64,000 nt of DNA, taken from assembly GCA_041178325.1 (NCBI GenBank), contig JBEGVN010000082.1:62001-126000 (forward strand), read 5' to 3'. Positions 26,178 to 35,273 of the stretch are shown here, in pieces. Each line of letters starts with the position of its first letter. Position 1 is the first letter of the stretch. The DNA comes from UBA6136 sp041178325 (GTDB taxonomy: Bacteria > Pseudomonadota > Gammaproteobacteria > Methylococcales > Methylococcaceae). The position numbers were made by a program, and so were the translations under genes. The notes beneath the pieces were generated by a model. That model was not told the origin of the DNA. It saw only the letters and a list, made by a program, of their open reading frames with translations, and ran no database searches.

Positions 26178-26893
26178 CGCGTCAAATCATCCTCGACACA
26201 GAAACCACAGGGCTCGAACCTGCGGCAGGTCATCGCATTATTGAAATCGGTTGCGTAGAACTGATCGACCGAAAACTTTCCGGTCAGAGCTTTCATGTCT
26301 ATATCAATCCGGAACGCGAAATTGATGAGGGCGCCGTCGAAGTCCACGGACTTAGTGCTGAATTTCTTGCTGACAAGCCCCGGTTTGCAGATATTGCCGA
26401 TGATTTTCTAGGATTTGTGGAAGGCGCTGAGCTCATCATTCACAACGCACCATTTGACGTGGGCTTCATCAACCACGAACTTCGCCTGCTTGAGTCAGGC
26501 CTCCCTCCCATCGGGGAGCGGTGCATGATCATCGATACCCTTTTGATGGCGCGCAAGAAACACCCCGGACAGCGGAATAGTCTGGACGCGCTTTGCAAAC
26601 GCTACGGCATCGACAACAGCCAGCGCACGCTTCATGGTGCTCTCTTGGATGCCGAAATCCTGGCTGAGGTGTATCTGGCCATGACCGGCGGCCAGATCAC
26701 CTTGTCACTTGAACACGAAGATGACACTTCACAGGCGGAAGATCCTGGCGAAGCGCTCAGAGCCTTGGGAGCCTCCCGGTTGCCCCTGCCCGTCATTTCG
26801 CCATCAGCCGAAGAACTGGCAGCCCATCTCTCGAGACTTCAGGACATCAACAAAGCCAGCTCTGGCAACTGCCGTTGGTCACTGCAGCCCTAA
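26174..26893 (+). CDS. dnaQ: DNA polymerase III epsilon subunit
   Basis: Proofreading 3'-5' exonuclease of the replicative polymerase, 239 aa. DEDDh motifs: ILDTETTGLEP (Exo I), IIHNAPFDVGFINHEL (Exo II), and LHGALLDAEILAEVYLAMTGGQ (Exo IIIh, His and Asp present). A C-terminal region of about 50 residues should contact the alpha subunit. Starts with GTG overlapping the rnhA stop (GTGA). Confidence 0.96.
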   Translation: MTRQIILDTETTGLEPAAGHRIIEIGCVELIDRKLSGQSFHVYINPEREIDEGAVEVHGLSAEFLADKPRFADIADDFLGFVEGAELIIHNAPFDVGFINHELRLLESGLPPIGERCMIIDTLLMARKKHPGQRNSLDALCKRYGIDNSQRTLHGALLDAEILAEVYLAMTGGQITLSLEHEDDTSQAEDPGEALRALGASRLPLPVISPSAEELAAHLSRLQDINKASSGNCRWSLQP

Positions 26894-26949
26894 TCCAGAA
26901 GGAAATGGAATGTAACCCCTCAAGAACTCCGACCGTTTGAGTTTCACCC

Positions 26950-26955
26950 TATAAT
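26950..26955 (+). promoter_or_regulatory. Putative -10 element ahead of parA
   Basis: A perfect TATAAT 37 bp before the GTG start of parA, within the 98-bp gap after dnaQ. No convincing -35 is present at 16-18 bp spacing, so it is tentative. Confidence 0.35.
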
Positions 26956-26991
26956 CAGGGATTAATTTTTCGACGCAAACGGGGGGTTACC

Positions 26992-27765
26992 GTGCGAAGA
27001 GTCGTATTCAATCAGAAAGGCGGGGTCGGCAAATCAACAATCACCTGCAACCTTGCAGCGATTAGTGCCGCGCAAGGTCGAAAGACATTGGTCATTGACC
27101 TTGATGTTCAGGGAAATTCTTCCCATTATCTTTTGGGTGACAAGGTCCCCGATCCTGAAGCGACTGTCGCAGAGTTCTTCAAGGACTCTCTCAGCATGAG
27201 CCTCTTTGGAAAGAACCAAATCGGAGCGTTGTCGGACCGTATTCACCAATCGCCATACGAGAACCTTTTTGTTCTCCCATCCCATCCCGAACTTGAGACA
27301 CTTCAGTCTCGTCTGGAATCGCGCTACAAGATCTACAAGCTGAAGGAAGCGCTGGATGTACTGGAAGGCTATGATGACATTTACATCGACACCCCGCCGG
27401 TCCTTAATTTTTTCAGTCGCTCCGCCCTGATCGCAAGCCATGGTTGTGTGATCCCGTTTGACTGCGACGCGTTCTCAAGAGAAGCGTTACTCACCCTGAT
27501 TGGCTCCATCGCAGAAATTCAGGCAGACCATAACCCCCACCTTAAAATCGAGGGCATTGTGGTCAACCAGTTTCAGTCCCGGGCAAAGCTTCCGCAGCAG
27601 CTGGTCGACGAATTGACTGATCAGGGCCTGCCGGTCCTGAACACCAAGCTCTCGACATCGGTCAAGGTCAGGGAATCCCACAGCTTGTCAAAGCCCCTTA
27701 TCTACTTTGTTCCAGATCACAAGCTCACCCAGGAGTTTGTGGAGCTTCACGCAGAACTCTCCTGA
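26992..27765 (+). CDS. Orphan ParA-family ATPase
   Basis: 257 aa with deviant Walker A (FNQKGGVGKSTITCNLAA), switch I (LVIDLDVQGNSSHYLL) and Walker B-like YIDTPPVLNFF, as in ParA/MinD ATPases that position DNA or protein cargo. No parB partner follows, so this is an orphan chromosomal ParA-like protein, not evidence of a plasmid. The start is GTG after a G-rich RBS (GGGGGGTTACC); MRRVVFNQKGGVGKST is the typical beginning of this sub-family. A 32-bp hairpin begins 9 bp after its stop. Confidence 0.9.
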   Translation: MRRVVFNQKGGVGKSTITCNLAAISAAQGRKTLVIDLDVQGNSSHYLLGDKVPDPEATVAEFFKDSLSMSLFGKNQIGALSDRIHQSPYENLFVLPSHPELETLQSRLESRYKIYKLKEALDVLEGYDDIYIDTPPVLNFFSRSALIASHGCVIPFDCDAFSREALLTLIGSIAEIQADHNPHLKIEGIVVNQFQSRAKLPQQLVDELTDQGLPVLNTKLSTSVKVRESHSLSKPLIYFVPDHKLTQEFVELHAELS

Positions 27766-27773
27766 TTCTCCCT

Positions 27774-27805
27774 CTTTGGAGAACGCTACAATGCGTTCTC
27801 CAAAG
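27774..27805. repeat. Perfect 13-bp inverted repeat (hairpin) between parA and symporter gene
   Basis: CTTTGGAGAACGC (27774-27786) and GCGTTCTCCAAAG (27793-27805) are exact inverted copies around TACAAT. An outer pair CCTGAT (27761-27766) / ATCAGG (27806-27811) extends it. There is no T-run, so it is not a classical terminator. The TACAAT loop resembles a -10 box, and the palindrome could be an operator for the downstream gene, an mRNA stabiliser, or a small repeat element. Confidence 0.6.
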
Positions 27806-27853
27806 ATCAGGCGTCATGGACGGGGATGCCAAGACGATTCTTATGGAGACCCC

Positions 27854-29149
27854 ATGACCCCGCCCAAACTCAATAACCCCACGGTTCAGGTTCTAATAGC
27901 TATCACCCTGGGGATATTTCTCGGCCTCTACAATCGATCCCCCCTGGGTGCAGGCAGCTTTGATCCTGCCACTCTGGGTCAGGTCGGCATGATCCTCATC
28001 CGGTTCCTCAAGGCACTGGCTCTGCCACTGATTTTTTTCGCCGTAGCGGATGCCATTGTCAGAACAAATCTCGCTGAAAAATCCGGTCTTCGTTTCCTGG
28101 CGATTTGCCTATTCAATGTCAGCGTAGCCTCTAGCATTGCACTCACGCTGATCAATACTCTTCATCCGGGCACAAAATGGCAGGGCCACATTGAAGAACT
28201 CCTGAAGCTTGTGGGCTCGACATCTGCGGCAACGCATATCGCACCAGAGAAAACCAAACTGGACTGGGTCCAGGGGCTTTCTGGCCTCTTTCCGCAGCAC
28301 CTTCTTGACCCTATCCAAACCGGAAATATCCTCGCAACCGTCATTCTGGCGGCTCTCGTCGGGCTGTCTGTTCGGAGCCTAAGCACATCAACCACAGGAG
28401 ATGAGCGAAGGGCTGTAGAGCTCATGGCTTCTGTCCTCACCGGTGGATTTTTGGTGTTCTCCCGAATTTTGCGTTTTACGATAAAACTAGCGCCTTTAGC
28501 GATCCTTACGCTAGTGACCCAAGCTGTGGGCAAACTCGGCCTCGGCATATTTCTGGATCTTTCGGATTACCTCTTCATCGTCATGTTGGGCCTGATGCTA
28601 CAGGGCCTCATTTATTATCCTCTGGCTGCTTTTGTGGCGGGTGGGCGCTCACCCCTGAACTTTCTGCGGGGGGCATCTGAAGCCGCGTGGACGGGTTTTG
28701 CGGTCAACAGTAGTCTCGCGACTGTTCCCGTCAGCCTCAAATGCCTGAAGGAGATGAGGGTCGATGACCAGGCTGCCCGCATTTCAGTCTGTGGAGGAAC
28801 CAATTTCAATAATGACGGCGTGGTGCTTTATGAGGTCATGACTGCCCTCTTCTTAGGTCAGTCTATGGGAATGGTGCTTGATCTGCCTCAGCAACTCATC
28901 ATCGTCTCTTCGAGCATCATTGCCGCAGCCGGCATCGCTGGGGTTCCTGAAGCTGGACTAGTTATCCTCCCAATCGTTCTTGCAAACTCCGGATTCTCGG
29001 AGGCAGTGATCGCTGCCGCTATCCCCCTAGTTTCCCCAATCGACTGGATTCTTGCTCGTTGCCGCTCCGGCGTGAATGTGCTTGGAGATATTCTTGGCGC
29101 AACCATACTCTCACGCTGGAATGAGCGCTCTGGTAGCAGATTGCGCTAA
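27854..29149 (+). CDS. Dicarboxylate/amino acid:cation symporter (DAACS family)
   Basis: 431 aa from ATG 27854, with GGAG 5-8 bp ahead. Eight transmembrane segments and family signatures: a re-entrant serine-rich stretch (AVNSSLATVPVSLKC), a cation-site segment (GTNFNNDGVVLYEVMTALFLGQ) and the conserved SSIIAAAGIAGVPEAG loop. This family imports C4-dicarboxylates, glutamate or aspartate with Na+ or H+. The exact substrate is unknown. A longer in-frame reading starting inside parA is rejected. It ends before a strong terminator shared with nhaD. Confidence 0.88.
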   Translation: MTPPKLNNPTVQVLIAITLGIFLGLYNRSPLGAGSFDPATLGQVGMILIRFLKALALPLIFFAVADAIVRTNLAEKSGLRFLAICLFNVSVASSIALTLINTLHPGTKWQGHIEELLKLVGSTSAATHIAPEKTKLDWVQGLSGLFPQHLLDPIQTGNILATVILAALVGLSVRSLSTSTTGDERRAVELMASVLTGGFLVFSRILRFTIKLAPLAILTLVTQAVGKLGLGIFLDLSDYLFIVMLGLMLQGLIYYPLAAFVAGGRSPLNFLRGASEAAWTGFAVNSSLATVPVSLKCLKEMRVDDQAARISVCGGTNFNNDGVVLYEVMTALFLGQSMGMVLDLPQQLIIVSSSIIAAAGIAGVPEAGLVILPIVLANSGFSEAVIAAAIPLVSPIDWILARCRSGVNVLGDILGATILSRWNERSGSRLR

Positions 29150-29169
29150 TACCCAAAAAAAGACCGCCC

Positions 29170-29200
29170 AAAAAAAACCAGCCCGGAGGCTGGTTTTTTT
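29170..29200. terminator. Bidirectional intrinsic terminator
   Basis: AAAAAAACCAGCC-CGGA-GGCTGGTTTTTTT: a perfect GC stem with A-runs and T-runs on both sides, between the convergent symporter gene and nhaD. Confidence 0.95.
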
Positions 29201-29216
29201 AGAGGAACAAAACCGA

Positions 29217-30572
29217 TCAGTGATTGATCAGGTAGTGCACCACGATAGAGGATACGTAACCCGCTGCAATCGCAGGCGTCCACTTCAAATGGCTGAAGAA
29301 GGTGTACATCCCCTTGGAGCTTCCCATCAGAGCAACACCTGCCGCAGAGCCGACTGAAAGGAGCGTTCCGCCCACGCCTGCAGTGAGGGTGATCAGCAGC
29401 CACTGATAAAGATCCATGTCCGGGTTCATGCTGATGACAGCAAACATGACTGGGATGTTATCGACAACAGCGGAAAGCAATCCAACGAGAATATTGGCGG
29501 TGGTTGCACCCAGACCGTCGTACATCGCGACGGAGGCCAATTCCAGATAGCCGATGTAACCCAGGCCACCAACAGCAAAGATCACACCAAAGAAAAACAG
29601 CAAGGTATCCCACTCAGAGTCCTTAACGTTCTCAAAGACATCAAACTTGCCACTCTCGGGATAAACCATCTTCAATCGATAGCCGTAAAGCATCAGGTAG
29701 GAAAGGCCCAGCATCATGCCCATGAAAGGGGGGAGATGAAGGAACTGCTTGAAACTGACCGCGGTAACAATCGTCAGAACAAAAAGACCGCAGACGATCA
29801 GTGCGCCAGGCTTCATGACCACACGCTCTTCTTCAGCGTGTTCCGGCATTTCATTGGGAATCGCAAACTGCATGATGAGCGCAGGAACCACGAAATTCAC
29901 AACGGACGGAATGAACAATTCAAAGAAATCGAAGAATTCCGCCTTGCCAGCCTGCCAAACCATCAGGGTGGTAATGTCACCAAAGGGGCTGAAAGCACCG
30001 CCCGCATTCGCTGCACTAACAAGGTTCACAAAGCCCAACGCAACAAATGCAGGACTTGAAGCACCGACAGCCATGACCACGGCACCCACCAGAAGTGCCG
30101 AAGTCAGATTATCTGCAACGGACGAAAGGAAGAAAGTGATGACACCGGTGATCCAGAAAAGAACACGGTAGTTGAAATTCCGACTGACCAGCCAGGAGCG
30201 AAGCGCTTCAAAGACATTCCGTTCCGCCATGGCATTGATATAGGTCATCGCCACCAGAAGGAAGAGGAAAAGTTCCGCATACTCCTTAAGGTCATGCTCG
30301 AATGCCTGGTGAACCTGATCCGCAGGAACGCCATTCGACGCTGCAAGATAAGCGACGTGCGCCCAAATGATCCCCGCTGCCAGAATGACAGGCTTGGACT
30401 TTCGCAGGTGCGTAAATTCCTCCGTCATGACGAAGGCGTAGGAAATAATGAAAATCAGGACACAATAGAGTCCACGCTGGGTGCCGGTCAGGCCGAGAGT
30501 CTGCCCCTCCTCTGCAAAGGCCAATTCTGGGATGAGGAACAAGGACGCAAGCAAAAGGAATATCCGAATCAA
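29217..30572 (-). CDS. nhaD: NhaD-type Na+/H+ antiporter
   Basis: 451 aa, 12 or so hydrophobic segments after a signal-like start (MIRIFLLLASLFLIPELAFA). It matches NhaD antiporters of the ion transporter superfamily: YAFVMTEEFTHLRKSKPV near the N-terminus, FFLSSVADNLTSALLVGAV, NAGGAFSPFGDITTLMVW and the C-terminal SAVVDNIPVMFAVISM and SVGSAAGVALMG. Likely expels Na+ or Li+ in exchange for H+. Divergent from cysI across 231 bp. Confidence 0.92.
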   Translation of the reverse strand: MIRIFLLLASLFLIPELAFAEEGQTLGLTGTQRGLYCVLIFIISYAFVMTEEFTHLRKSKPVILAAGIIWAHVAYLAASNGVPADQVHQAFEHDLKEYAELFLFLLVAMTYINAMAERNVFEALRSWLVSRNFNYRVLFWITGVITFFLSSVADNLTSALLVGAVVMAVGASSPAFVALGFVNLVSAANAGGAFSPFGDITTLMVWQAGKAEFFDFFELFIPSVVNFVVPALIMQFAIPNEMPEHAEEERVVMKPGALIVCGLFVLTIVTAVSFKQFLHLPPFMGMMLGLSYLMLYGYRLKMVYPESGKFDVFENVKDSEWDTLLFFFGVIFAVGGLGYIGYLELASVAMYDGLGATTANILVGLLSAVVDNIPVMFAVISMNPDMDLYQWLLITLTAGVGGTLLSVGSAAGVALMGSSKGMYTFFSHLKWTPAIAAGYVSSIVVHYLINH

Positions 30573-30803
30573 GACACGGCCCTCAGTAGGTTAAAGTCAG
30601 ATGCCCCCGCAGCAGATGGCAGGGTGAATTCTTGGGAAACAACCGCTAATTATAGTCGATTACTTGTGGCATTGGAGAAACACTCCTTTTCCCCACACCA
30701 ACCCTTGGGGCCATCAAGATCACAATCCAAGTGTTTTAGGGTCGATCTCGAAGGTGTATATTGGCCGGTCATCCGGCACAACCGAGAGCCTGAGCCAAAG
30801 CAC

Positions 30804-32456
30804 ATGTACCAGTACGATCATCACGACCAGACGATTGTTAACGAGCGCGCCGCGCAATTTAGAGACCAAACGCGCCGCTTCCTCGCCGGTGAACTCACCG
30901 AAGATCAGTATCGCCCCTTGCGGCTGATGAATGGCCTTTATATCCAGCGCCATGCACCGATGCTGCGTGTCGCAATTCCCTATGGATTGCTGTCATCAAC
31001 GCAAATGCGCATGTTCGCGCACATTGCTCGGACCTTCGACCGCGGATATGGTCACTTCACCACGCGTCAAAACATCCAATACAACTGGCCTCAACTGGAG
31101 CAGGTTCCGGACATTCTGGACTGCCTTGCCTCAGTGCAGATGCATGCCATACAAACCAGCGGCAACTGCATCCGAAACACCACCAGCGACCACCTTGCTG
31201 GGGTTGCCGCTGATGAACTGGAGGATCCACGCCCTTACTGCGAGATTATCCGGCAATGGTCCACGCTCCATCCGGAATTTGCCTTCCTGCCACGCAAATT
31301 CAAGATCGCCGTCAGCGGCGCTGAAAGAGATCGCGCAGCGACCCAGGTCCATGACATTGGTTTGCAGTTGGTCAAAAATGCCGAAGGCCGCGTAGGATTT
31401 GAAGTCCTAGTCGGTGGCGGACTGGGCCGAACTCCCATTATTGGCGTCGTCATTAGGCCATTTCTGGAAAAGGAAGACCTTATTTCCTATCTTGAGGCCA
31501 TTCTGCGGGTATACAACCAGCTGGGTCGACGCGATAACAAGTACAAGGCAAGGATCAAAATCCTGGTCAAGGAGACCGGCGCTGAGGCCTTTACTCGACT
31601 TGTTGAAGAGGAATGGGGCCTTATTCGTTCTAGCCTCAAGCTTGATGCACAAGAAATTGAACGGGTTTCTAAAGATTTTAAGACCCGGCAGTATGCAAAA
31701 CTTCCTGCGACGAATGCGCAGGTGGAAAGCCTATTGACCAGCGACAAGGAATTCGCCGCCTGGCATCGCCGCAATACGGTCGATCACAAATCAACCGGAT
31801 ATCGTGCCGTCTTCATTTCGTTAAAACCCCACGGGAAGGCTCCAGGGGATATGACGGATACCCAGATGGATGCCATTGCCGAGATCGCCGACCGTTATAG
31901 CTTTGGCGAAATTCGAGTCACCCATACCCAGAATCTCGTTCTGGCTGATGTGGAGGCCCAAAAGCTACCCGAGCTTTGGAGAGAGCTCGCATCCCTCGAG
32001 CTGGCAACCGCCAACGTCGGAACAGCAACTGACATGATCACCTGTCCAGGTCTAGACTTCTGCTCCCTGGCAAATGCGGCCTCCATTCCTGTCGCCAATG
32101 GAATTCAGTCCCTTTTTGAGGACATGGATTATCTCTATGACCTTGGCGAAATACGCATCAATATTTCAGGCTGCATGAATGGTTGTGGCCATCACACGGT
32201 TGGCCACATTGGAATCTTGGGTGTCGATAAGAAAGGCGAGGAGTGGTATCAGATCACCCTGGGGGGCTCATCAGCCAATGAAGCTTCCCTTGGAGAAAGA
32301 CTAGGCCCCTCCGTAGCCCGAGACGAAGTCACTGGCGTCATGGAGAAGATTTTCCTGACCTTCAAGGAGCTTCGCGAGGGAGAGGAGTCTTTCCTTGAAA
32401 CCGTGAGACGAACCGGAATCGAACCCTTCCAGGAGCGCGTTTATGAAAATCATTAA
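30804..32456 (+). CDS. cysI: Sulfite reductase hemoprotein (CysI type)
   Basis: Assimilatory nitrite/sulfite reductase subunit with sirohaem and a [4Fe-4S] cluster. 550 aa starting MYQYDHHDQTIVNERAAQF; a longer in-frame reading back to 30294 is rejected because its first 170 residues are antisense to nhaD and unlike the family. Visible motifs: RQNIQYNW, SGNCIRNTTSDHLAG, and the cluster ligands TCPGLDFCSLANAASI and INISGCMNGCGHHTVGHIG. The next gene (DUF934) overlaps it by 14 bp, a common pairing in beta- and gammaproteobacteria. No adjacent cysJ flavoprotein or cysH is seen, so the electron donor must be encoded elsewhere. Confidence 0.94.
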   Translation: MYQYDHHDQTIVNERAAQFRDQTRRFLAGELTEDQYRPLRLMNGLYIQRHAPMLRVAIPYGLLSSTQMRMFAHIARTFDRGYGHFTTRQNIQYNWPQLEQVPDILDCLASVQMHAIQTSGNCIRNTTSDHLAGVAADELEDPRPYCEIIRQWSTLHPEFAFLPRKFKIAVSGAERDRAATQVHDIGLQLVKNAEGRVGFEVLVGGGLGRTPIIGVVIRPFLEKEDLISYLEAILRVYNQLGRRDNKYKARIKILVKETGAEAFTRLVEEEWGLIRSSLKLDAQEIERVSKDFKTRQYAKLPATNAQVESLLTSDKEFAAWHRRNTVDHKSTGYRAVFISLKPHGKAPGDMTDTQMDAIAEIADRYSFGEIRVTHTQNLVLADVEAQKLPELWRELASLELATANVGTATDMITCPGLDFCSLANAASIPVANGIQSLFEDMDYLYDLGEIRINISGCMNGCGHHTVGHIGILGVDKKGEEWYQITLGGSSANEASLGERLGPSVARDEVTGVMEKIFLTFKELREGEESFLETVRRTGIEPFQERVYENH

Positions 32457-32928
32457 AAGCGGCCATGTTGTAGAGGACCAGTGGGTTCATCTCGATGACG
32501 AGAGCACCCTACAACCGGGCACGATGGCAACGGTATCGCTGGATCGACTGGAAGCCCTCACTGATGAGGAACGTCAGATCCCGACCAGCCTAGGGGTCCG
32601 CATCAGACCTGGCGAAGATGTTAATCGACTTAACAACCACATCAAACGAATCACTCTGGTTGTTCTTGCAATGAATCCGTTTACGGACGGCCGCAGCTTC
32701 AGTCAGGCACGCATTCTTCGTGAACAGCTAGGCTTTCAGGGTGAAATCCGCGCATCTGGGGATTTCCTCCGCGACCAAATGTACTACCTTCACCGTCTCG
32801 GAGTAGACTCTTTTGAGTTCGCGGAAGGAACGGATCTCAATGACCGACTGAAGGCCTTTACCGAGTTTACGGTGACCTATCAGGCGGCTCAGGATGAGCC
32901 CCAACCCCTGTTCCGTCGCCGCGGCTGA
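32443..32928 (+). CDS. DUF934 protein, sulfite-reduction partner
   Basis: 161 aa. The region IPTSLGVRIRPGEDVNRL, then LVVLAMNPFTDGRSFSQARILREQLGFQGEIRASGDFLRDQMYYLHRLGVDSFEFAEG, is the signature of DUF934, annotated as an oxidoreductase-like partner of sulfite reductase because it almost always sits beside cysI. Overlap with cysI supports joint function. No cofactor motif is evident; its reaction is unknown. Confidence 0.92.
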   Translation: MKIIKSGHVVEDQWVHLDDESTLQPGTMATVSLDRLEALTDEERQIPTSLGVRIRPGEDVNRLNNHIKRITLVVLAMNPFTDGRSFSQARILREQLGFQGEIRASGDFLRDQMYYLHRLGVDSFEFAEGTDLNDRLKAFTEFTVTYQAAQDEPQPLFRRRG

Positions 32929-32961
32929 CACCACATCCATCGCCGAAGAGGAGGCCCCTTA

Positions 32962-33408
32962 ATGGAATGCTACAAAGCTTTAACCCCATTGGTTCTCGCG
33001 CTGACCTTGACGGGATGCATATCGGAATCCATTACGTCCAGTGAATCGTCATCGGCATCGTTTGGATCAAGCTCTGATTCGTCCAGTTCGCCTTCCAAAT
33101 CATCCAAAAAGAAGGCAAGTGTCCCTGAGGAAAAGCGTGGGTATCTCAATGACATCGCCAACCTGACGAACTCCGTTACCGGCTCCAAAATGACTTCATC
33201 AGACTTCATGAATGCCCTCTCCCGGACAGCCAGCCAGGACCAGATCAGCAACTGGGAGTCAGAATCCACGACCTATCTTGGTATCGGCAAGGGGCTCAAG
33301 CGAGCCACCGTACCAATTGCTCAAATCAAGGATCAACCCTTCCTTGAAGACATTCTGGCCCGTAACCAAAATGCCCTCGACCTGATTCAGCAGGGATACA
33401 AGGAGTAA
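32962..33408 (+). CDS. Putative lipoprotein with serine-rich linker
   Basis: 148 aa preceded by a strong GGAGG. Signal peptide with lipobox (TLTGC, Cys about 19), then a serine-rich linker of some 30 residues, then a basic patch (SSKKKASVPEEKRG) and a small helical domain. No family recognised. It is 6 bp ahead of the DUF4105 gene and probably co-transcribed with it, so the two may act together at the cell envelope. Confidence 0.75.
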   Translation: MECYKALTPLVLALTLTGCISESITSSESSSASFGSSSDSSSSPSKSSKKKASVPEEKRGYLNDIANLTNSVTGSKMTSSDFMNALSRTASQDQISNWESESTTYLGIGKGLKRATVPIAQIKDQPFLEDILARNQNALDLIQQGYKE

Positions 33409-33414
33409 ACCCGC

Positions 33415-35217
33415 GTGAGATCGCGACCGCTTCCTTGGGGAGCGGTCATCCTTCTGGTTGTTGCCCAAACGGCGATCGCCGACCACTCCCTGGACTACCT
33501 CTACATTGAGGCCAATAGCGGGACCTCCAGTGGCGGCCATGTTGCAGTCAAGCTGGATGAAACGGTCTACCACTTCCAGAACAAGGATGGCCTGATCTTG
33601 GTGCAAAGGGATGACTGGCCCCGGTTCAGACATCTTTATGCCGATCTTGATAACCGAGACATCCATGCTGCGAGGGTCCTGGTCCCAGAGGCCGTCCAGT
33701 CCGAGATAAAGCAACATCTCGATCTTTTCCACCTCAACCAGAAAGCCTTGCTGGAAAGAGCAGCTTCCCTTGGACGGGATCTTGAACTTCTTGAGGCGCT
33801 CACTCAAAAGCGTCCTTTCCTGCTCCAGGGTGCCGGACTCTTTCAAGAAAAAAAAGCCTCCCTAGCGCCAAGACCACACGTATTTCTGGCACTTTCCTCA
33901 CGTGATAGGCAAAACTTTCTTCTCCATCGATTACAAACTCTCACCCAAAAACGCGAGAGTCTTCAATATTTCGACTCAAACTACACCGCCGAGGAATCCA
34001 GTCCGGCCAATTTTGGGCAAGGTTACGCGGACCAATGGATGGATCTTCTGCAAAACGAGATCGCACTGGAGTTTGTTCTTGGGCGAAAGGAGATCAACCC
34101 AGCCCTCTTGATGGATGGCGGCCCCCTGGTTCTTCAGGAAGAACCAAAAGATTGCTCAGCACAAAACTGGCTCACGCGCTATCTCAGTCACCTGGAAGAA
34201 GATGCGACCCGACTTCTGCTTCACCCTTACCCCGGTTCAGGACTGCCTCTTCTAAGAACCCTCGCCCGCGCGGAAGCCGTAAAGCTCTCCCTTCAAAGAG
34301 GCAGGCTCTATCTGATTCTTCCGGGACTGACCTCCGAAACCTCTGAACCGCAGAACGATACCTACCTCCAAAGCGCCCAAAATCACCTTGAAACAGATTT
34401 TAGGCAGCACCTAGAAGAACTCAGACACCGCGTTTTCTGCTCGAATGAAATCGACGATCTTCCGTACCATAAACTGGAATTAGCAGGCCTCGATCTGAGG
34501 GAAGCCATCCACGCCAATCAGCAAGAAATGCCCGTACGATTCGACCATGAACCCGATCTCCCTAATGCGCCTGGGCTTATTACGCCTGTTCAGATCGAGA
34601 ATTCAATTCGCCCTAGAGCCACCGAACTTGATAATGCCACTGAAGCACGAGACCGCCTGGCGGACGAAATCAGCGAGAGAATGCGTTACAACCTGATTAC
34701 TCGGAACTGCGTAACGGAACTGATCAAGGCCATGTACTTCGGCTTTGAGAATAATCAAGAGCCTCCCGAATTCAAGGGACATATTGATCCATCGGGTTCT
34801 CAGGCATTCGTTCCTTTTCGTTTTTTTGAGCTGGTTTTAAAGCGATATCCCGTTGGAAGCACAACGAAGATCCTCTCCTTTCGACATCAAAAGCTGGCTC
34901 AATTAACTGCTGAGGATCGCGGGCCCTGGCTGGGAATTCGTGAGGGGAATACTTTGACCAGCAAGCTCTATCGGCCAAGAGAGACCGATGGGGTCTTTCT
35001 GTTTTTTACTGACGACACCCTGTGGACGAGGCCTCTCCTCGGAGGCGCCAATCTCGGAACCGCTATGGGTGCCATGGCCTTAGGACTTGTCGGATTTCCC
35101 CTGGACGAGGGGAGACTACTCAAGGCTGGAGCGCGGGGGGCACTCTTCAGCCTGCCGGAAATCGCGCTGTGGAATGTTCGAAAGGGAAGCTACACCGAGG
35201 TCACCCTTCGAAACTAA
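33415..35217 (+). CDS. DUF4105-type exported protein, possible permuted NlpC/P60-like hydrolase
   Basis: 600 aa, GTG start after AAGGAG, with a signal peptide (GAVILLVVAQTAIADHS). The mature protein begins LDYLYIEANSGTSSGGHVAVKLDETVYHFQ. Near residue 430 comes RYNLITRNCVTELIKAM, the conserved DUF4105 block. The His of SGGH early and the Cys of RNC late recall circularly permuted NlpC/P60-like enzymes, where His precedes Cys; that would make it a thiol hydrolase of the periplasm or outer membrane. This is an inference from motif order. The C-terminal 100 residues are hydrophobic in places (LGTAMGAMALGLVGFP). Confidence 0.72.
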   Translation: MRSRPLPWGAVILLVVAQTAIADHSLDYLYIEANSGTSSGGHVAVKLDETVYHFQNKDGLILVQRDDWPRFRHLYADLDNRDIHAARVLVPEAVQSEIKQHLDLFHLNQKALLERAASLGRDLELLEALTQKRPFLLQGAGLFQEKKASLAPRPHVFLALSSRDRQNFLLHRLQTLTQKRESLQYFDSNYTAEESSPANFGQGYADQWMDLLQNEIALEFVLGRKEINPALLMDGGPLVLQEEPKDCSAQNWLTRYLSHLEEDATRLLLHPYPGSGLPLLRTLARAEAVKLSLQRGRLYLILPGLTSETSEPQNDTYLQSAQNHLETDFRQHLEELRHRVFCSNEIDDLPYHKLELAGLDLREAIHANQQEMPVRFDHEPDLPNAPGLITPVQIENSIRPRATELDNATEARDRLADEISERMRYNLITRNCVTELIKAMYFGFENNQEPPEFKGHIDPSGSQAFVPFRFFELVLKRYPVGSTTKILSFRHQKLAQLTAEDRGPWLGIREGNTLTSKLYRPRETDGVFLFFTDDTLWTRPLLGGANLGTAMGAMALGLVGFPLDEGRLLKAGARGALFSLPEIALWNVRKGSYTEVTLRN

Positions 35218-35228
35218 TTGATCGTCTT

Positions 35229-35260
35229 ATGGGGGATAGTCCGGAGAGGGCATCCCCCAT
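35229..35260. terminator. Hairpin between convergent genes
   Basis: ATGGGGGAT (35229-35237) pairs exactly with ATCCCCCAT (35252-35260) across a 14-base loop, in the 56-bp gap between the DUF4105 gene and ctpA. There is no T-run on either strand, so it is only a probable terminator or 3' stabiliser for both genes. Confidence 0.5.
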
Positions 35261-35273
35261 TCAGATGAAGACC

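Noticed and set aside
26894..26991. Search for tRNA-Asp after dnaQ, as in E. coli
   Set aside because: No cloverleaf or T-arm sequence is present in this gap.
26992..27765. Plasmid or integrated element signalled by parA
   Set aside because: No parB, relaxase, integrase or repeats nearby; this ParA-like ATPase sits among housekeeping genes.
30294..30803. N-terminal extension of the cysI frame
   Set aside because: Covers the 5' part of nhaD on the other strand and does not resemble sulfite reductase; the conserved protein begins at 30804.
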